A stretch of DNA of 64,000 nucleotides from Dreissena polymorpha (GCF_020536995.1 NC_068355.1:126547472-126611471); one strand, 5' to 3'. Counted from the stretch's first letter, positions 11,466 to 24,802 are shown. Notes: generated from the sequence alone by a model not told the origin. A program made the numbers and translations.

Positions 11466-12454
11466 TGTCCAGGCAGTGGTGTTCCCAAATGGTTCGTTAT
11501 CAGCTTTTATCTGACTATTTAAAATGATGTAAATATTCAACCTGTCACATTCTATTGTTCAAACTTGGTAAAAATGGCGATACTAAGATTAAATAATTTT
11601 AATTATGTTTACTAAGCATGCTCATTTGGATGTCTGAATTTGAGATGTATGAAACCATGCGTGCTAAGTATAACTCTGTTAAAACTTTTTAAAAATTTAC
11701 GTTTGATTCTATGTGTATATTAATGACCCAATAATGATTTGAAAACAATATATCCATGCAAGTGTATTTATAAACGTAACGTGTTTAGTATTTGTTCTAA
11801 ATGTTTTATAACACGTTTTAAGAAAGGTGGTTAGCACGCACAAGATATGTACAATTATAATAAAACCGTTTAAATAAAAAAAGTTCCACAAAGACAATAC
11901 ACTGGGATTTTCATAGTGCTGTGGTGATATAAACCTTCTGCTACCGAACGATCATACTAAAGACTTGTGTTGAATTTAGATATCTTTAGTTTTGCACATG
12001 ATCGGTTACTGAATTGTCTGATGTTTAAGTGTCGAAGATCGCATAATTCTATTTCACTGCCTTTGGGAGTTATGGGCAAAGGCAAGTAATCTCACACCAA
12101 GACATAATTTTTGCTTACTAAGTAGGATTGAGTTTGTGTGAACGTAAACATAAACTAAACGTATTGGTTAAAGGGATATGGTTTTGTTGAATGCAATGTT
12201 AACCAGAGCATAGCATTGAGCTTAAATCCCGTGCCGACGTATCAGTAGCTGACTGGTTTGTAACATCAAACCCATAACAATAAAAGGATAGCTCATTAGA
12301 CTGGATATATTAATTAGAGCAAAACATTCACATACAAATTGTTTAGGTTCAATCCGTCTATGATTTCAAAATTACTGAATACATCAACACAAAGAAAACG
12401 TTCTGAATTTGTATTTACCCGCCGTTACACCATCGCAGAACCTGAAGTATGGTG
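11466..12454. other. Upstream region of the C1q gene (copy A)
   Basis: AT-rich region that should hold the C1q promoter. No confident TATA or binding motif is assigned. No other gene was seen. Confidence 0.4.
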
Positions 12455-13020
12455 CGACAAACGAGTGCAATCCATCACATTATACATCACAGTACTTTGC
12501 AATTTATGAATTGTGTTATTTCTACCAAGCTATGCAATTATACAGTCAAGAAATCCATTATTTGGTTTAGTTTAATGATGCAATTATTTTAATGTTTCTA
12601 TGAAGAAAGTTGAAAGCTTGTATTACATTAACCACTCAAACTTTGTGTGCAGTTTAAATACATACGCGATTCTAAGACCGGCTTGACACGTGTGTTTCTA
12701 TACCGCATTAACTAATGCAATTTAATGACCGCCTTGACAAACGAGTGCAAGCCATCACATTATACATCACAGTACTTTTCAATTTATGAATTGTGTTATT
12801 TCTACCAAACTATGCAATTATACAGTCTAGAAATCCATGATTTGTTATAGATTAATGATGCAATTGTTTCAATGTTTCTATGAAGAAAGTTTAAATCTTG
12901 TATTACATTAACCACTCAAACTATGTATGCAGTTTAAAAACATACGCGATTCTAAGACCGGCTTAACAAGTGCGTTTCTATGCCGCATTAACTAATGCGA
13001 TTTTGTGACCGCCTTGACCT
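12455..13020. repeat. Two-unit tandem repeat of ~280 bp (copy A)
   Basis: Units begin CAAACGAGTGCAA at 12459 and 12738, and both end in GCATTAACTAATGC...GACCGCCTTGAC. They are nearly identical with scattered substitutions. No coding frame. Confidence 0.85.
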
Positions 13021-16000
13021 GTAAGCTCCTTGGACAACATATTGAGAAAGTATAAAAAATAGCCCTTTGTTTTTGTTTGAAACAATCACAACCTGGATTC
13101 TGAAAGAAATGGTACACAGGTATTGTATGTGTTTGCCGGTATTAAACATTGTTATGCATATGAACTTAATATTAAAACAATATTTTATTATATATCGTGT
13201 CTAAATCATTTAATGATATTCGCGTTTTCATATGTGTTAAGTTTGGCTATTATTTGTATTGGTGTAATGAAATTTTTGATACATATTTTAAATATGTTTA
13301 TTTTCGATTTAGCTAATCCAAATCGAATTGCCTTGATCCTTTAATCATTAGAATTGCATTTTTCAGAGCGAGGTTTAGTACGCGTTGATGTTATTTGTAA
13401 TTATATAATGATATTAGAACCCACCCAAAATGATGAAATTAAAATAAATGTAGAATAATATTGCGTCTCAACATTGCCACGTGAAATGAGATGAAACCAT
13501 ACATACCGCAGGTGCTAAAGCGTCCTATCGTCAAGGATGAATGAATTTTATCGTGGGATTGTTCAGAATGACGTCAAATGATCACTCGTAAAATGTTAAA
13601 TCAAAATCTTAACTTATAATTGAGATATTTAAGTTTGAAAGTGTTGCGTTAGAAAAGTCTCCAAATGTATATGGCAATAATAAAACTGTTTGACATACAA
13701 AATCGAACTATTTGCCGTGAATGTCATACATATTAATATTTTACAATAAAAATGAAAATAAGGTTATCTATAAGTTAAAATCAGTAATGTTTTCTAACCT
13801 AATAAATACCAATACTGCGTATGTATGCATTGATCTGAATATAAAACCCAATCTGTAACGTTAAAACTCATAGCCGAATGGCTAGTCTTTGTCTGTAATT
13901 TATAAAACCCGTCTAATTAAGCATAATAATAAGCAGCGGTTTGTTCGACAAATTAAAACTAATTCTAATAAAACTTCAGAATCAAAGCACATATAAACTC
14001 ATATTGAAATGAAGCGATATCACTGAAATACACACTGCATCTTGTGAGCGTTGTTATTTCAGGAGTGCTGCAGCATCCCAAAATACAGTTTCGTGCCCGG
14101 CTCACATCCTCTGATACTGCAGAGAATGGTAAAGATGTGGTGTATTCCTGGACATTGTACACAACGGCATGTCTCTTGAGACATCATGTCACTACAGAAC
14201 TGATGGGCAATACATTTTTTCTTTAATACAGGACACTATCGTGATGTCCACGTGTGACATAGTCTAGGTGCGATCTACCTCTTCCAGTTAACTGTTTGAT
14301 GACGAAATGCGTTCTAATTCATTTTCTGGATGACTGATTCGTGCGTGATATAAAACCGACATGTCCATACAATATATTTAGAAGTTTGCTTTTGGAATCA
14401 ATCGATTTGCATTCAAAATACAAACAGTAGTATCTGTTTTACTATGCTAGCATATATAACAAAATGAGGTTTCTCCTTAATTTAAAAGTTCTGATGTATA
14501 TACGATTATGTTTTATGTGTGTTTTAGCTTTTCTAATATAGGTATGCTTCACTTATACAAATAACAAGCAAAATCGCAAAAAAACCACTAACAAACACAA
14601 TTTATAGACGTTTGTTTTCTATTTTTTTTTAATCATTGTATTGTTAGACTTAAGACTTTTTCATCTTTTTGTAAATACATGTTGTTTTATAATGGTTTGT
14701 TAACGACCAGCCTTTTTATTGTTGATACTTATTTAATGTTTCTTGGCGTAAAATTGCATAAGTTCAGCCTAATATAAACCCGGTTCTTTAAGAATACACA
14801 ACGTAATATTTTCATTTTGTACGCAATATATGTAACGAACTTATACATGGGGTGCATTTTTTTATAGTGACACGATTAAAATAACTGCAAGAATAGCATC
14901 GTTATGTAACGACAACATTTATTCCGTTATAAATATAAATATTAATACTATATCACAATCACTTTAATGAATGTGATTGGATTGTGCTTATTTTCTTATT
15001 TTTGAAAATAAAACTTTATTTAATTAATTATAGTTATTCAATTATAATTTAAAAATAGTTTTATTAAAATATATTTTAACCTATCTTATTTAAGTATTAC
15101 TGTGCTCAATAATGTACGGGGATCAAAATGCTATTCAATTAGAAAGCAACTCATGTTTATTTCTTGATTAAGTAAAAACGAATTTATGTCTGCTCACCAT
15201 GGTTTCGTTTTGATTATTTAAACGTTTAAACTAATTACAAGATGACGCATGGAGAGCAAAAACATGATCCGTTCAATTATACATAAACGTCACTCCTTGT
15301 TAAAATACTAGATCCAATTAAGAAGATTGTATTCGACAGTTTAATGCAATACTCACTCAATTTACTTCTAAAAGATCACACACGATTTGGTATAATTATT
15401 TCAAAGATATTTATGTTCAACTTAGTCAATTACTTCATGTACAGTTTTAATATACAATGTATTTAATGATAATAAACTTTAAGTAGTGTACATTTTGTGT
15501 AATTGTATCTTCCAAATAATACATTTCGGAAACATACATAAAATGTAAAGCTCGTGTCAAATTCAAAATAAGAGTTAATTTGCAAACAGCTTATTTTCAA
15601 ACGTATGGAAGTTCCATATTCTCCTTCGCGTGCAATAACCAATATTCCGTATCCGTTGCTTAGTGATATAGGCAATCGGGCGTTTACATAGCGGACGGTT
15701 AAAACATCACTCAGGGCACGTCAAACCTTGTTCGGTTGCTTAACCTGTAGCTTTTAAATTTGACTGATGCGGAGTGTTTTCAAAATGGCCACCTAAGACA
15801 GGTACCCACGTTTTAAATAATTTGTCAGGAGTCACCTCATTCAAGGAGAAACGGAGCACAAACATCAAATACAATAACAAACTTTTAATGTACTAAATAA
15901 TATACGTGTGCATGTGTTTTGTTATTTTTGCATGTACAGGAGAGTAAATAGTCTATATGAAATGACATGTTAATCTTAGCAAACCTCCAGTTTGCACAAA

Positions 16001-16411
16001 CATCTCACACACATCATTTTCATTTAAGAAAACATAACTGAGAACAACTCTCCATGTAAAATAGTGTAAGACAGTAATACTATGTTATTTAATGTTTGTA
16101 TTTGTTAACGTGCTTTATTAAATTTATTTAAACGACAAGATCGAAAAAAGAGTTACCATGTTATGTGCGTATATCCGCCGACCTTATGAAAGCGCATATC
16201 TTATTATATACTCTGACTTTTATTTTGAAGATTATTCCGTTATGATCGCAGTTAAACACACCTTGACACCCAAGTATATGTTGTCGCAATAATTATATCC
16301 CATGCGGTTTTCGAAATAACATTCTCCGCCCGCACTATAGATACACAGCCGACTCTATTGCGTCAGAGATGCGCGACAAACGACGAAGATTAATTAACAG
16401 ATTAATGCTAG
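13021..16411. other. Gene-poor AT-rich stretch (copy A)
   Basis: Short open frames at 13123-13344, 14044-14226 and on the minus strand at 13965-14162 and 15463-15675 have no recognisable product. No repeats or RNA genes were identified by eye. Confidence 0.4.
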
Positions 16412-18815
16412 TACCATTTGTCCATATTATTAATAGAAAGAGGCTTTACAATCTTTTCTCAGTCTTGATAAACTTGCTTGCAAGGTTGCTTTGTCAAATG
16501 CTTGTGAACTGTCAGACCCTGTTCAGAAATTGATAATGTGTTATTTAAGAACTCGCGCATTTTTAGTTATAAATATTCTATACATGTATTTCTGACGCAG
16601 CTGCAGTTTCACTGAGTTTATATTTACGTTACTTGAAGTATATTACAATATAATAACCTGTCAAAGTGTTTTATTTCATGTTCCTGTGTTTGTACCATGT
16701 ATTTATTACGCACACGCATTAGATTTTCTTCCAAATATTCAATTACAGAATTTGCATATGTTAACTTAACCAGGTTTAATAGTGTGTTTTCCCTTTGGTT
16801 TTCATTCTAACAGATATTACAAATGTGTAGATATTAAATATTCCATCAAAATTCTACTGACGCATGAATATTTGAAATGAGATAACTTATCCAAACAGTT
16901 TTATAATTTACAAACAGTCATCAATTGTAATATATTTGTAAATATTAAATATAATTAATATACCACTATAGTATGACTATTTTAGATGAGATTACTAAAT
17001 GTTTTCAGCGTTTTCAATTTTAAACATCTTAAAAATCTAACGCATTAGCCCGAAATCGACTATATCGTACATAAATGGAATATTCTTAAAGAAGAAATCC
17101 AGCACAGGCTAAAATACATTTTTTTAAGTCTAGTGAATAAATAACCTTGGTAATTTAGACGTTTTCACTGAAATGAATCGTTGATATTAGTTGGTTTAAA
17201 CATATTTATTCAATAATGTGTTTTACAACATAATGTACAAGCATCTAAAGTTTATAGGATTGGAACGATAGCTAGGCTAGTAGGGTTCCTTTCCTCATTG
17301 ATATTAGTTGTTAATATTGTAGCAAATACTTTGAATATAACCACGGAAAAACATATTTAATCCATTTAACAGAAGTGAGTTTGTTTTCCATTTTACGCTT
17401 ACAATAAAATTTCACGGGCATATAATGTAAAACGAAAATTCATAGCGTTTAAGCAGTTGTTTTTGTAAATAGTACTGATATATTTTCACAAACTAAGGAG
17501 CTAGTACGTTTTATTGGAATATTGATTTAATAAAAAGCTATTATATGTGTTAATGTCAAAGACGAAATACTAGAATATTTAGGTCAATTGTATAGTAAAT
17601 CATTTTATCCTATTACCAGATGAAAATCGATAGTATAACAACGATTGTATAAACTTTAGCTTTATACTAGGTTACAATATACTAAATAACCGTTTCATGT
17701 TGGGCTGTACTCTCTAAAAAAGTATTATAGTTGACAGGAAGGCATGTTTTACACTTTTAACTATTATTCGGGTGTTATCTTTCGGAGATAATGGTAGGGC
17801 ATGAATAGGTGTTCAGTACTGAGTCCCTGAAATATGAGAAACTTGAAGACTATAGTAAACTATTGCACTGAAAAAGGTTACATTCCACTAAGAAACGTAC
17901 GAAAATAAAAGTTGCAAAAACAGTCGATTTTGATTTGTGTCAAGTTCTTTCTTGCATTGAACATGACATATCTTTTTTATTGCATAAATCGATTCCGCTT
18001 GAATGGCCTTTAAGAACAGGTACGGTTATTGGGGTCTCTATGTGCAAAATGTTGCATTTATTTTGGCTTAAAGTTGTCGCTTTTACATTGAATTATATAG
18101 GGAAACTATTTAGTATATTCTGACCTACTATTGCTATTTTTAGATCAGATTTGGGTTTTTCCAAAAAATGGATAATATGTTTTTGTGAACTACAGAAAGA
18201 TAAAATCGTCAAAAAATGCGATATTTTATAATAATTAATGGAAAAGGGGAGGAAATAATAGGATAAATAGAATATTATGTGAGTTTTGGATAAAGGTCAA
18301 GCTTATCATGCTAGGCTCGAACCATGGTAGCGCTCGGCAAGCCTCGCGCTGACATGGTTCTAAGCCTCGCATGATAAACTTGATCTTTATCCAAAACTCA
18401 CATAATATTCTATATATACCAGAATAATGCACTATTCGTTCTATTATCTGTGTAGCACCAGAAAGTAATGTCGTTGGGTAATTTGCATAGAACTTTCCTA
18501 GAGGGGAAATCGAAACCTTTCTATCGCCAGGCGTGCAATATATCCACAAAAGGAAGCGATGTCGTCATAGTTAGATTCATTTTCTATATACATTCGACAC
18601 TTTGTTCGCTTCAGAAAGGTTGCGACTTCATCATTTATCGTATTTGGACCTGACAATTGATGAATTATGATAAAGCGCTAAATTCAAGTGTTGAAAAGCT
18701 TTGTTTTTCGTCAGACTTGAAGTCGCATGCTGCTGTTTTGTGTTAGTATACTCAGTTGCTGGACAAGATTTGACTGCAATATTGTGATATATTTGATTGA
18801 AATTACATGCGCATT
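16412..18815 (+). repeat. Segment with an older diverged paralogue at 61805-63310 (copy A)
   Basis: Co-linear with 61805-63310 (for example TTTGTCAAATGCTTG.GAACTG, then GACCTGTCAAAGTG, then CGCCAGGCGTGCAATATATC, then GAAAGGTTGCGACTTCATC). Much of ~17760-18480 is missing from that copy. No coding frame is conserved between them that I can recognise, so the reason for the similarity may be simple descent. Confidence 0.85.
18270..18410. mobile_element. 141-bp foldback MITE (copy A)
   Basis: Near-perfect hairpin: GAATATTATGTGAGTTTTGG is matched by its complement at the right end, with about 57-bp arms and a short loop around GGTAGCGCTCGGCAAGC. It is flanked by TA on both sides (18268-18269, 18411-18412), suggesting Tc1/mariner-type mobilisation. 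It is absent from the older paralogue at 61.8-63.3 kb, though so is the surrounding sequence. Confidence 0.75.
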
Positions 18816-19195
18816 CTTAACGTAATATAAACAAATATAAAATAGCGCCTTAAGTGATGACTTGTTTTAATGTAATGGCAACTATCTTTGTAATTAAGGT
18901 ATAAGCACTGTAATAAACTTCTAACAATATCGCTTTATTTCGTACATATTCATCACACCCATACTAAATGTAGGACCAGGAAACTACATTAACATTAAAA
19001 AAAACATATGACCGACAATGTACGTGACAAGTTGGGTCTTTATAAGACAAGCAAATTGCCATCTCTAAAGAAAACTATTCATACAGTGTTAATGTTGATC
19101 ATAATTATGTGACTTGAGTTAATGATAAATGTCAAGTATTGGATGGCAGTGTTGCTAAATATAAAGAAAACTATTTGTGAAAAAACTGTCGCCGG

Positions 19196-19453
19196 ATGGT
19201 AGAATTTCAAACGCTGCTTGAAGATTTGTCCCACTGTCAAGAATGTCGTTTAGGACCAGTGCCACTTACACATTGTAATCGTGTTGGTGAGCAGAAAAGG
19301 GGATCCAGTGGGGTTTTATTGTGCCATGTAAGAATGTTGGCTTTAAACCGGGTGTCGTACGGCAAAACCCATAACTTAAAGAAGAATCTTTTAGAAGGAG
19401 TATCTTGTTTTGATATCAACACGAAGCTCAGAACAGGCAGAAACGTGGAATAA
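19196..19453 (+). pseudogene. 85-codon ORF with a degraded CxxC block (copy A), unassigned
   Basis: The frame reads LLEDLSHCQECRLGP near its start, then KRGSSGVLLCHV and CFDINTKLRTGR. The order (CxxC block, basic 'RG' turn, second Cys, 'xxIN/VN' block) faintly resembles the N-terminal zinc-ribbon part of Mutator-like transposase proteins of molluscs. The resemblance is weak. The frame is identical in copy B. It could be a transposase relic or chance; it is not obviously part of the lipoxygenase that follows. Confidence 0.25.
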
Positions 19454-21088
19454 TTTTATGCGATACGTGTTTAAGTTTCACACAGTTTCATTAATCATAA
19501 TCCACAGTTAAATCCAGGACATTATGCCAAAGCAGTAGAGGACAGGAAAAGGTTGACCATGGCGATTGAGCATAAAAAAGGCGATTGGACAAGCATCAAT
19601 GACGTCCAAAAAAAAATAGGTGTTTGTTTTCGCATCCATCAGACATCACACGGTATTTAACTTTGTTTGTTATTTTTCCACGTAAATCATATCCTGTCAA
19701 AGTATATTAACATTCTGATTCGTTCAATGCCTGCGATATCGGGTTTGTTACAATCAGGCATTTTATTGATTTGCGAAAGGAATATTTAGATGTATCTAAA
19801 TACTTTAAGAGATGAGTATGGTATATGATTTATTTAATATTGCACAGGATTTACTTTGCATTCTACTAGATATTATATCTGATATCCAAGCTAGCGGTAA
19901 TTTTTTTATGGTATGGTTAGTATTTATTGAAGTTTAGTGTTGTAAACAAATTCTAGCCTTTCATGTGTTGTCCGTTAAGCACAGTTGTTGCTCCATGCGC
20001 TTCTTACGTATGCTTCCCGTACTCCATCCCCGTTCCAAACATCATATGTTATTGGTTGGTGGTCACCATACCGGACAAGTAAGGTACTCCGGTTCTCACT
20101 GCAGCTCGAGATCACGCCAAACACTACATACAATCTTTAATTTAAAACACATAGCTGTACATTGAAGCTATGATTCAAAAATTCGTCTCATGAATCTCAT
20201 GAACGTCGAGATACACACAGACAACTTATAATTTTCACCATGTAAACAATAATCTACCGTTTTCCTAGTTGACAACGGTTAATTTTATACCCTTTTAAAC
20301 TCAAGTGGTTAGTAATTTACATAATGAACAGTTGTTTTACCAACTTGCGGTAAATCATTAAGTTTTAATAGCAGTTTTCTTACAAATAAGAACATGAAAA
20401 TGTTTTTGCATCACCTTTTTTAAGAAAACAAAATGTCACAACTGCAACACAGTAAAAATCATTCGAACCACTCCATCTTCGAAACCGATTTGTTCATTGT
20501 TTTCTCGCAATCACCAGAAAGTCTCGTACAATCTACATCTTTTCAATAGTACCGTAAAAAGAATCAGTATTCTTTTTTTTTTTAGAAACGTTTAATTAAT
20601 TATGTTTGCTCACCAAACCACAGAACTATCAAACGGTCTATAAAATATGTTACATACTGATATTTGGTACACATATATGCATTGATTTAAAGTCGTTCAC
20701 TTTAAAGTTTGTTATTTTAAGATGGAAAGACGATGTCAAATTCGGAATGCAGCGTTTTGCTGGCACGCACAACACCGTTATCAGGCTCTGTACGGAAATA
20801 CCAGAGAAACTTGGCTTAACACCGGCAATGCTCAAACCTCTCATAGAAAATGATACACTGGAGTCGGCGATAAAGAAAAAGCGTCTTTTTATAATAGACC
20901 ACTCAATTCTACGGAATTGTCCAACGATCAAAGAGACTGTTGTTTGCTCTCCTATAGCATTGTTTTACCGACGGAATGACAACAAAATAGTTCCCATCGC
21001 CATTCAGCTGTTCCAAGACAAAGCCCACGATAACCCAGTCTTTCTACCTTCCGATCCCAAATACACGTGGATCCTCGCGAAAATGTGG

Positions 21089-21094
21089 TTCAAC
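21089..21094. other. Left target-site duplication TTCAAC
   Basis: Matches 30964-30969. The uninterrupted copy B has TTCAAC once at the same codons (FN), so the 6-bp duplication is established by direct comparison. Confidence 0.95.
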
Positions 21095-21571
21095 TATGGA
21101 AAGCCAAAGGGGACCCCCGCTAAAATACATATACTTATATAGTAAATATCGGGATTGTCATTTTTCGCGGAACTTTCACTTTCCGCGAAAAACCAATGCC
21201 AGCATGGCCAAAAATCACTACATACAAATCGAAATCTAAAAAGCGCGGAACTTTCATATATTTTCCGTCGGAGCAATTATTTTTCAACCCTGTAGAAAAA
21301 GCGGGCTCAATTAATCGCGCGGAACCTTATTTATCTACTCTGTACAAATAGTAGTGTTTAAAATCGCGCGGAGATTGTAGAATGCTATTTTAAGAAGTCT
21401 ATTAAAGAGAGAAAATCCAGTAAATACCAGATCCAAAAAGCGCGGAACACAAATATCGTCCGCGAAAATTAAGCATTGAATTACTGTACAAATCTCGGGT
21501 TGTTAGGTGTTAGAATCCCTAGTAACCCGAAAAATTTGATTGGATCCGATACTAAGAAATAACCAATCAGA
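21095..21571 (+). repeat. Left terminal inverted repeat (~477 bp) with CGCGGAA motif array
   Basis: Matches the complement of 30471-30963 with small indels; the arms are clearly diverged, perhaps near 10% by eye. Inside, a motif of the type (T/G)CGCGGAA(C) recurs: TTCGCGGAACTTTCAC, AAGCGCGGAACTTTCAT, ATCGCGCGGAACC, ATCGCGCGGAGATT, AAGCGCGGAACAC and TCCGCGAAAATT. The inner edge carries AACCAATCAG, a CCAAT-type box, about 60 bp before the transposase ATG. The repeat therefore probably serves as both transposase-binding region and promoter. Confidence 0.9.
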
Positions 21572-21626
21572 TACTTTGTAACAAATGCAACACAATCAGT
21601 GCGTTCAGTAAGTATAACGTTTCAAG

Positions 21627-21744
21627 ATGGCGGAGCGAATTGCATGGTTGTTTTTTCTACTCGATGGATTCGCATATAATTCGGAAATAGATCAGATTGG
21701 GATCAATAACTTTATTGCATACGATCATTTACATGTATTACCAG
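21627..21744 (+). pseudogene. Transposase exon 1 (Harbinger-like gene)
   Basis: ATG in the context CAAGATGGCGG, 56 bp inside the left inverted repeat. It reads MAERIAWLFFLLDGFAYNSE... for 39 codons and ends at the donor CCAG|GTTTGT in phase 1. The hydrophobic MAxxxxLLFLL-type start and position fit the first exon of animal Harbinger transposases. It has no stop within the exon. The next exon in compatible phase starts at 22374. Confidence 0.55.
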
Positions 21745-21813
21745 GTTTGTATTTGTACTTTTTGTGTAAAACTATCGGATAATTTGCATAATGTTGACAA
21801 TCGTTAATTAAAT

Positions 21814-22132
21814 GAGCCGCGTTCTAAGAAAACTGGGTTTAATGCATGTGCGTAAAGTGTCATCCCAGATTAGCCTGTGCAGTCCACACATGCTTATAAG
21901 GGATTACACTTTCCGCTTTTATGGTATTTTTAGTTTCAAGGAAGTCCTCCTTACCGAAAATCAAGTTAATGCGGAAAGTGTCGTCCCTGATTAGCCTGTG
22001 CGGACTGTTGTGTTTTTAATCCGGTTAGCTTTCGGTTCGGGGACAGTACTGGTAATCTACACAGGCTAATCTGGGATGACAGTTTACGCACATGCACTAA
22101 GCCCAGTTTTCTCCGAACGCTACTGAAATAAT
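21814..22132. mobile_element. Palindromic MITE-like element inside the transposon
   Basis: Ends GAAAACTGGGTTTAATGCAT and ATGCACTAAGCCCAGTTTTC are complementary; internally GATTAGCCTGTGC and GCACAGGCTAATC blocks recur in both orientations. About 45 bp with no palindrome partner (TTTTTAATCCGGTTAGC...) interrupts the right half. It is a common bivalve dispersed element, nested within the intron after transposase exon 1. Confidence 0.75.
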
Positions 22133-22373
22133 AACTTATTGTAATGTAATGTACTTGTGTCTTGTATTCGTTAAGTTGAATGTCAATATATTAATAAATT
22201 TATCTTTCTTTTCAACCTATTAATTAAAATAAGGTATTGTTTTTAATCCGTTTTTAGTTTCGTTATAGCTGACCTAGATTAAAACATTTCGTCATAAATA
22301 AATAAATAAAATTATTAATAAATTTATGTTTTTATATAATTTATATATAAATTTTGTAGGTGTGTGTTGCCAG

Positions 22374-22471
22374 TAATGATTGAAGATATGCCAAACAAAT
22401 TGTGGCTCTCTATACAGACAGATTTCAGGTCTCAATTTCGACTTCAAAGGTCAACATATCACTGATATCAG
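22374..22471 (+). pseudogene. Transposase exon 2 (Harbinger-like gene)
   Basis: Acceptor GTTGCCAG| and donor ATCAG|GT. In the phase left by exon 1 it reads (V)MIEDMPNKLWLSIQTDFRSQ then FRLQRSTYH, followed by an in-frame TGA. The D-F-R-S-x-F-R-L-x-R-S-T block corresponds to the conserved 'FRxxFRxSRxTF' region near the N-terminus of Harbinger transposases. Confidence 0.6.
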
Positions 22472-23775
22472 GTTTGTCAGCTATTGGTTTGTATTATTCT
22501 TATCCACATTGCAGCAAGAATAACTGGATAACCTGACTATTCAATAGCTATTACATGTAATTTAAATTAATCATGTTTCTAAATCATCCATTAAATGCGG
22601 CTAATTCTCCAATTGAAAGTGTTGTATGTTGGAAGTTTTTTGTGACAAAAACTTGGAGTAGATTTATTTTACTCCCAAACTTCCTTTAAGAAAGCCCAAC
22701 AGCTGTAGAGTGATGGAAAATCTACTTCTTTAAAGTATTTATAAGTGAATAGACCCTTTTCACAATAAGCCAATATAGCAGGTAGTCAAATGATTGCAGA
22801 ATTCCAGAATGAGGCTGAACGTGTAGAGATTTCTAATAGTGCACGCAATATCGCTCTGCTTTTGATCAGCGATTTAATGATATTGCCAACACAAGTCGAC
22901 TTCGTCAGAAACAGCCGTTAATTACTTAATATATACTTTCCATTTTAAGTGGCAATATACATGTCAATGTATGAAATACATTTTCTTGATTAAAGTACTT
23001 GTTTGTATTCAATTTTTTTGCACAAATTCTGACACTCCAAGTATGGCTTTCAATTCTTAGTGTGTGTAAATTGACAGTCTAAAACTTATTGGATTATCTG
23101 ACACTCTTTGTTTGCGCATTATTTGGGCGATCAATCAATTATTTTGTTTATTGATAGATCTTGCGTTTAAATGCCCCTGTATTCAGCACAAACCCATAAC
23201 CTCGTTATGATCAGATACTGTGCAGACAAATACTAAATAACAACGTGATGTCATAAACCACCGGTTGCAGATATCTGGTCATTTAACACAATTAATGACA
23301 CCTCCATGTGACCATGCCTTCTCGTGGTTGTAGCATTGCGTAGCTGTTTCTTGTAATAATTTAATGCCAAATACTCAATTGTTGCTTTTATTGAACATAA
23401 AAGATATTGTCAACATTGAAAGTCATCTGTCCAAACATATTGTCAGAAACTAAATATTGTATAGATATTAGCCAGTTTTATCATAATTAAAAAGTACTTT
23501 TTACCTATATATTTTAAATATTTCAAAAATTTAATGCTAAACATTAGTGTCATTTTCTTCTATTTTATAGGACTTTGTCTTATGCTTGATTCAACTCTTA
23601 CATGTTCTATGATTCATGAAATAGTTCACAAACTAATACATCCATACCTTTGAGAATTGTAGTCTTATAATACTTTGTATTGTATATTGCTAATTTATGA
23701 CTTTCATTTGTGCAATAATCGATGTTTAGTCTTCAGACCACATTAACTCTGATGCTTATGGGTAACTCGTATTTT
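22472..23775. other. Transposon interior, nothing recognised
   Basis: AT-rich, without readable transposase sequence or a named repeat. Confidence 0.4.
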
Positions 23776-24058
23776 TATGCCCCCGGTAGGGTGGCATATA
23801 GCAGTTGAACTATCAGTCAGTCAGTATGTCAGTCTGTCTGTCCGTCCGAAAAAAAACTAACGTTGGCCATTACTTTTGCAATATTGAAGATAGCAACTTG
23901 ATATTTGGCATGCATGTGTATCTCATGAAGCTGCACATTTTGAGTGGTGGAAGTTCAAGGTTAAGGTCATCCTTCAAGGTCAAAGGTAAAAAATAATAAT
24001 AAAAAATTTAAGCGGTGCAGTAGGGGGCATTGTGTTTCTGAAGAACACATCTCTTGTT
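23776..24058. repeat. Bivalve 'TATGCCCCCGGTAGGG' dispersed repeat
   Basis: Begins TATGCCCCCGGTAGGGTGGC, then a CAGTCAGTCAG/GTCTGTCTGTCCG tract, then TTGATATTTGGCATGCATGT and CAAGGTCAAAGGT, and ends GGGGGCATTGTGTTTCTGAA. The 64-codon frame across it is a shadow. Confidence 0.7.
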
Positions 24059-24561
24059 ATTTAGAAAGATTAAATATAATTTATTAATATACACAAATAG
24101 TATTAAATATTATGTCCTTGAATTATTATTTAGGTATTATAATTTTTATATAAGAATTACTTATTAATTTATTGACTTAACACAGCATGACATGTGATGG
24201 TTGTCTGTATGCATATGTTTGACTTAATTGTAACCAGTGTCAGTTTGCATTAAAATCTTGATATTCAATGCAATTTGCATAGCAAAAGAAAATGCAGTTA
24301 CACGTTCAGCCTTGTTCTGCAATTCGACGCGTCAGGTGATATGATTGATATCTTAAAATAGTATCGGTGTTCATATTGTGAAACTGGTCTATTATTCGAT
24401 TATGATTAATTTGATGAATCAAGTTAATTTTTGTTAAATGTCTGTTTAAATATTAAGAAATTTATTTTATAACAATAAAGTAATATGTAGGGAATTGAGT
24501 TACCTACACATTCTTTTAAAAGAAAGTTGAATTGTAAATGTATACTTCATTTATTTTGTAG

Positions 24562-24642
24562 GTATTCTGTGAATTTGTGGCACCATGTATGGTACGTGAG
24601 CGCAAAATGTCTGTTGGAAAAAGGATATTGGAATAAGCAAAG
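24562..24642 (+). pseudogene. Transposase exon 3 candidate (Harbinger-like gene)
   Basis: Acceptor TTTTGTAG|, donor AAAG|GTAAAT, 81 nt, phase 0, which matches the end of exon 2. It reads VFCEFVAPCMVRERKMSVGK then RILE and a stop. It resembles the 'LxPxxxR......VxxKRxL' block between the FR motif and the helix-turn-helix of Harbinger transposases. Confidence 0.5.
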
Positions 24643-24802
24643 GTAAATTTTATGTGAAGGAGTCTTGACAATTGCAAATATGGTTAGTTTTTTGTAAGGC
24701 TCGCAGAAAGTGGCCCTAGCCTTCATATGTAAATAAAAAGCTGAAGGAGTATTTATGAAAAATCGTGTAATCAAGTGTGCAATCTGTAACATTTTATTTA
24801 TT

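Noticed and set aside
13123-13344. Hydrophobic 73-codon frame as a small membrane protein
   Set aside because: AT-rich DNA readily gives Ile/Phe/Leu-rich frames. No start context, splice sites or homology support it.
19508-19619. Part of the neighbouring CxxC ORF (same putative transposase relic)
   Set aside because: Splice-site phase and the DWTSINDV block fit the lipoxygenase better, and a stop separates it from the CxxC ORF.
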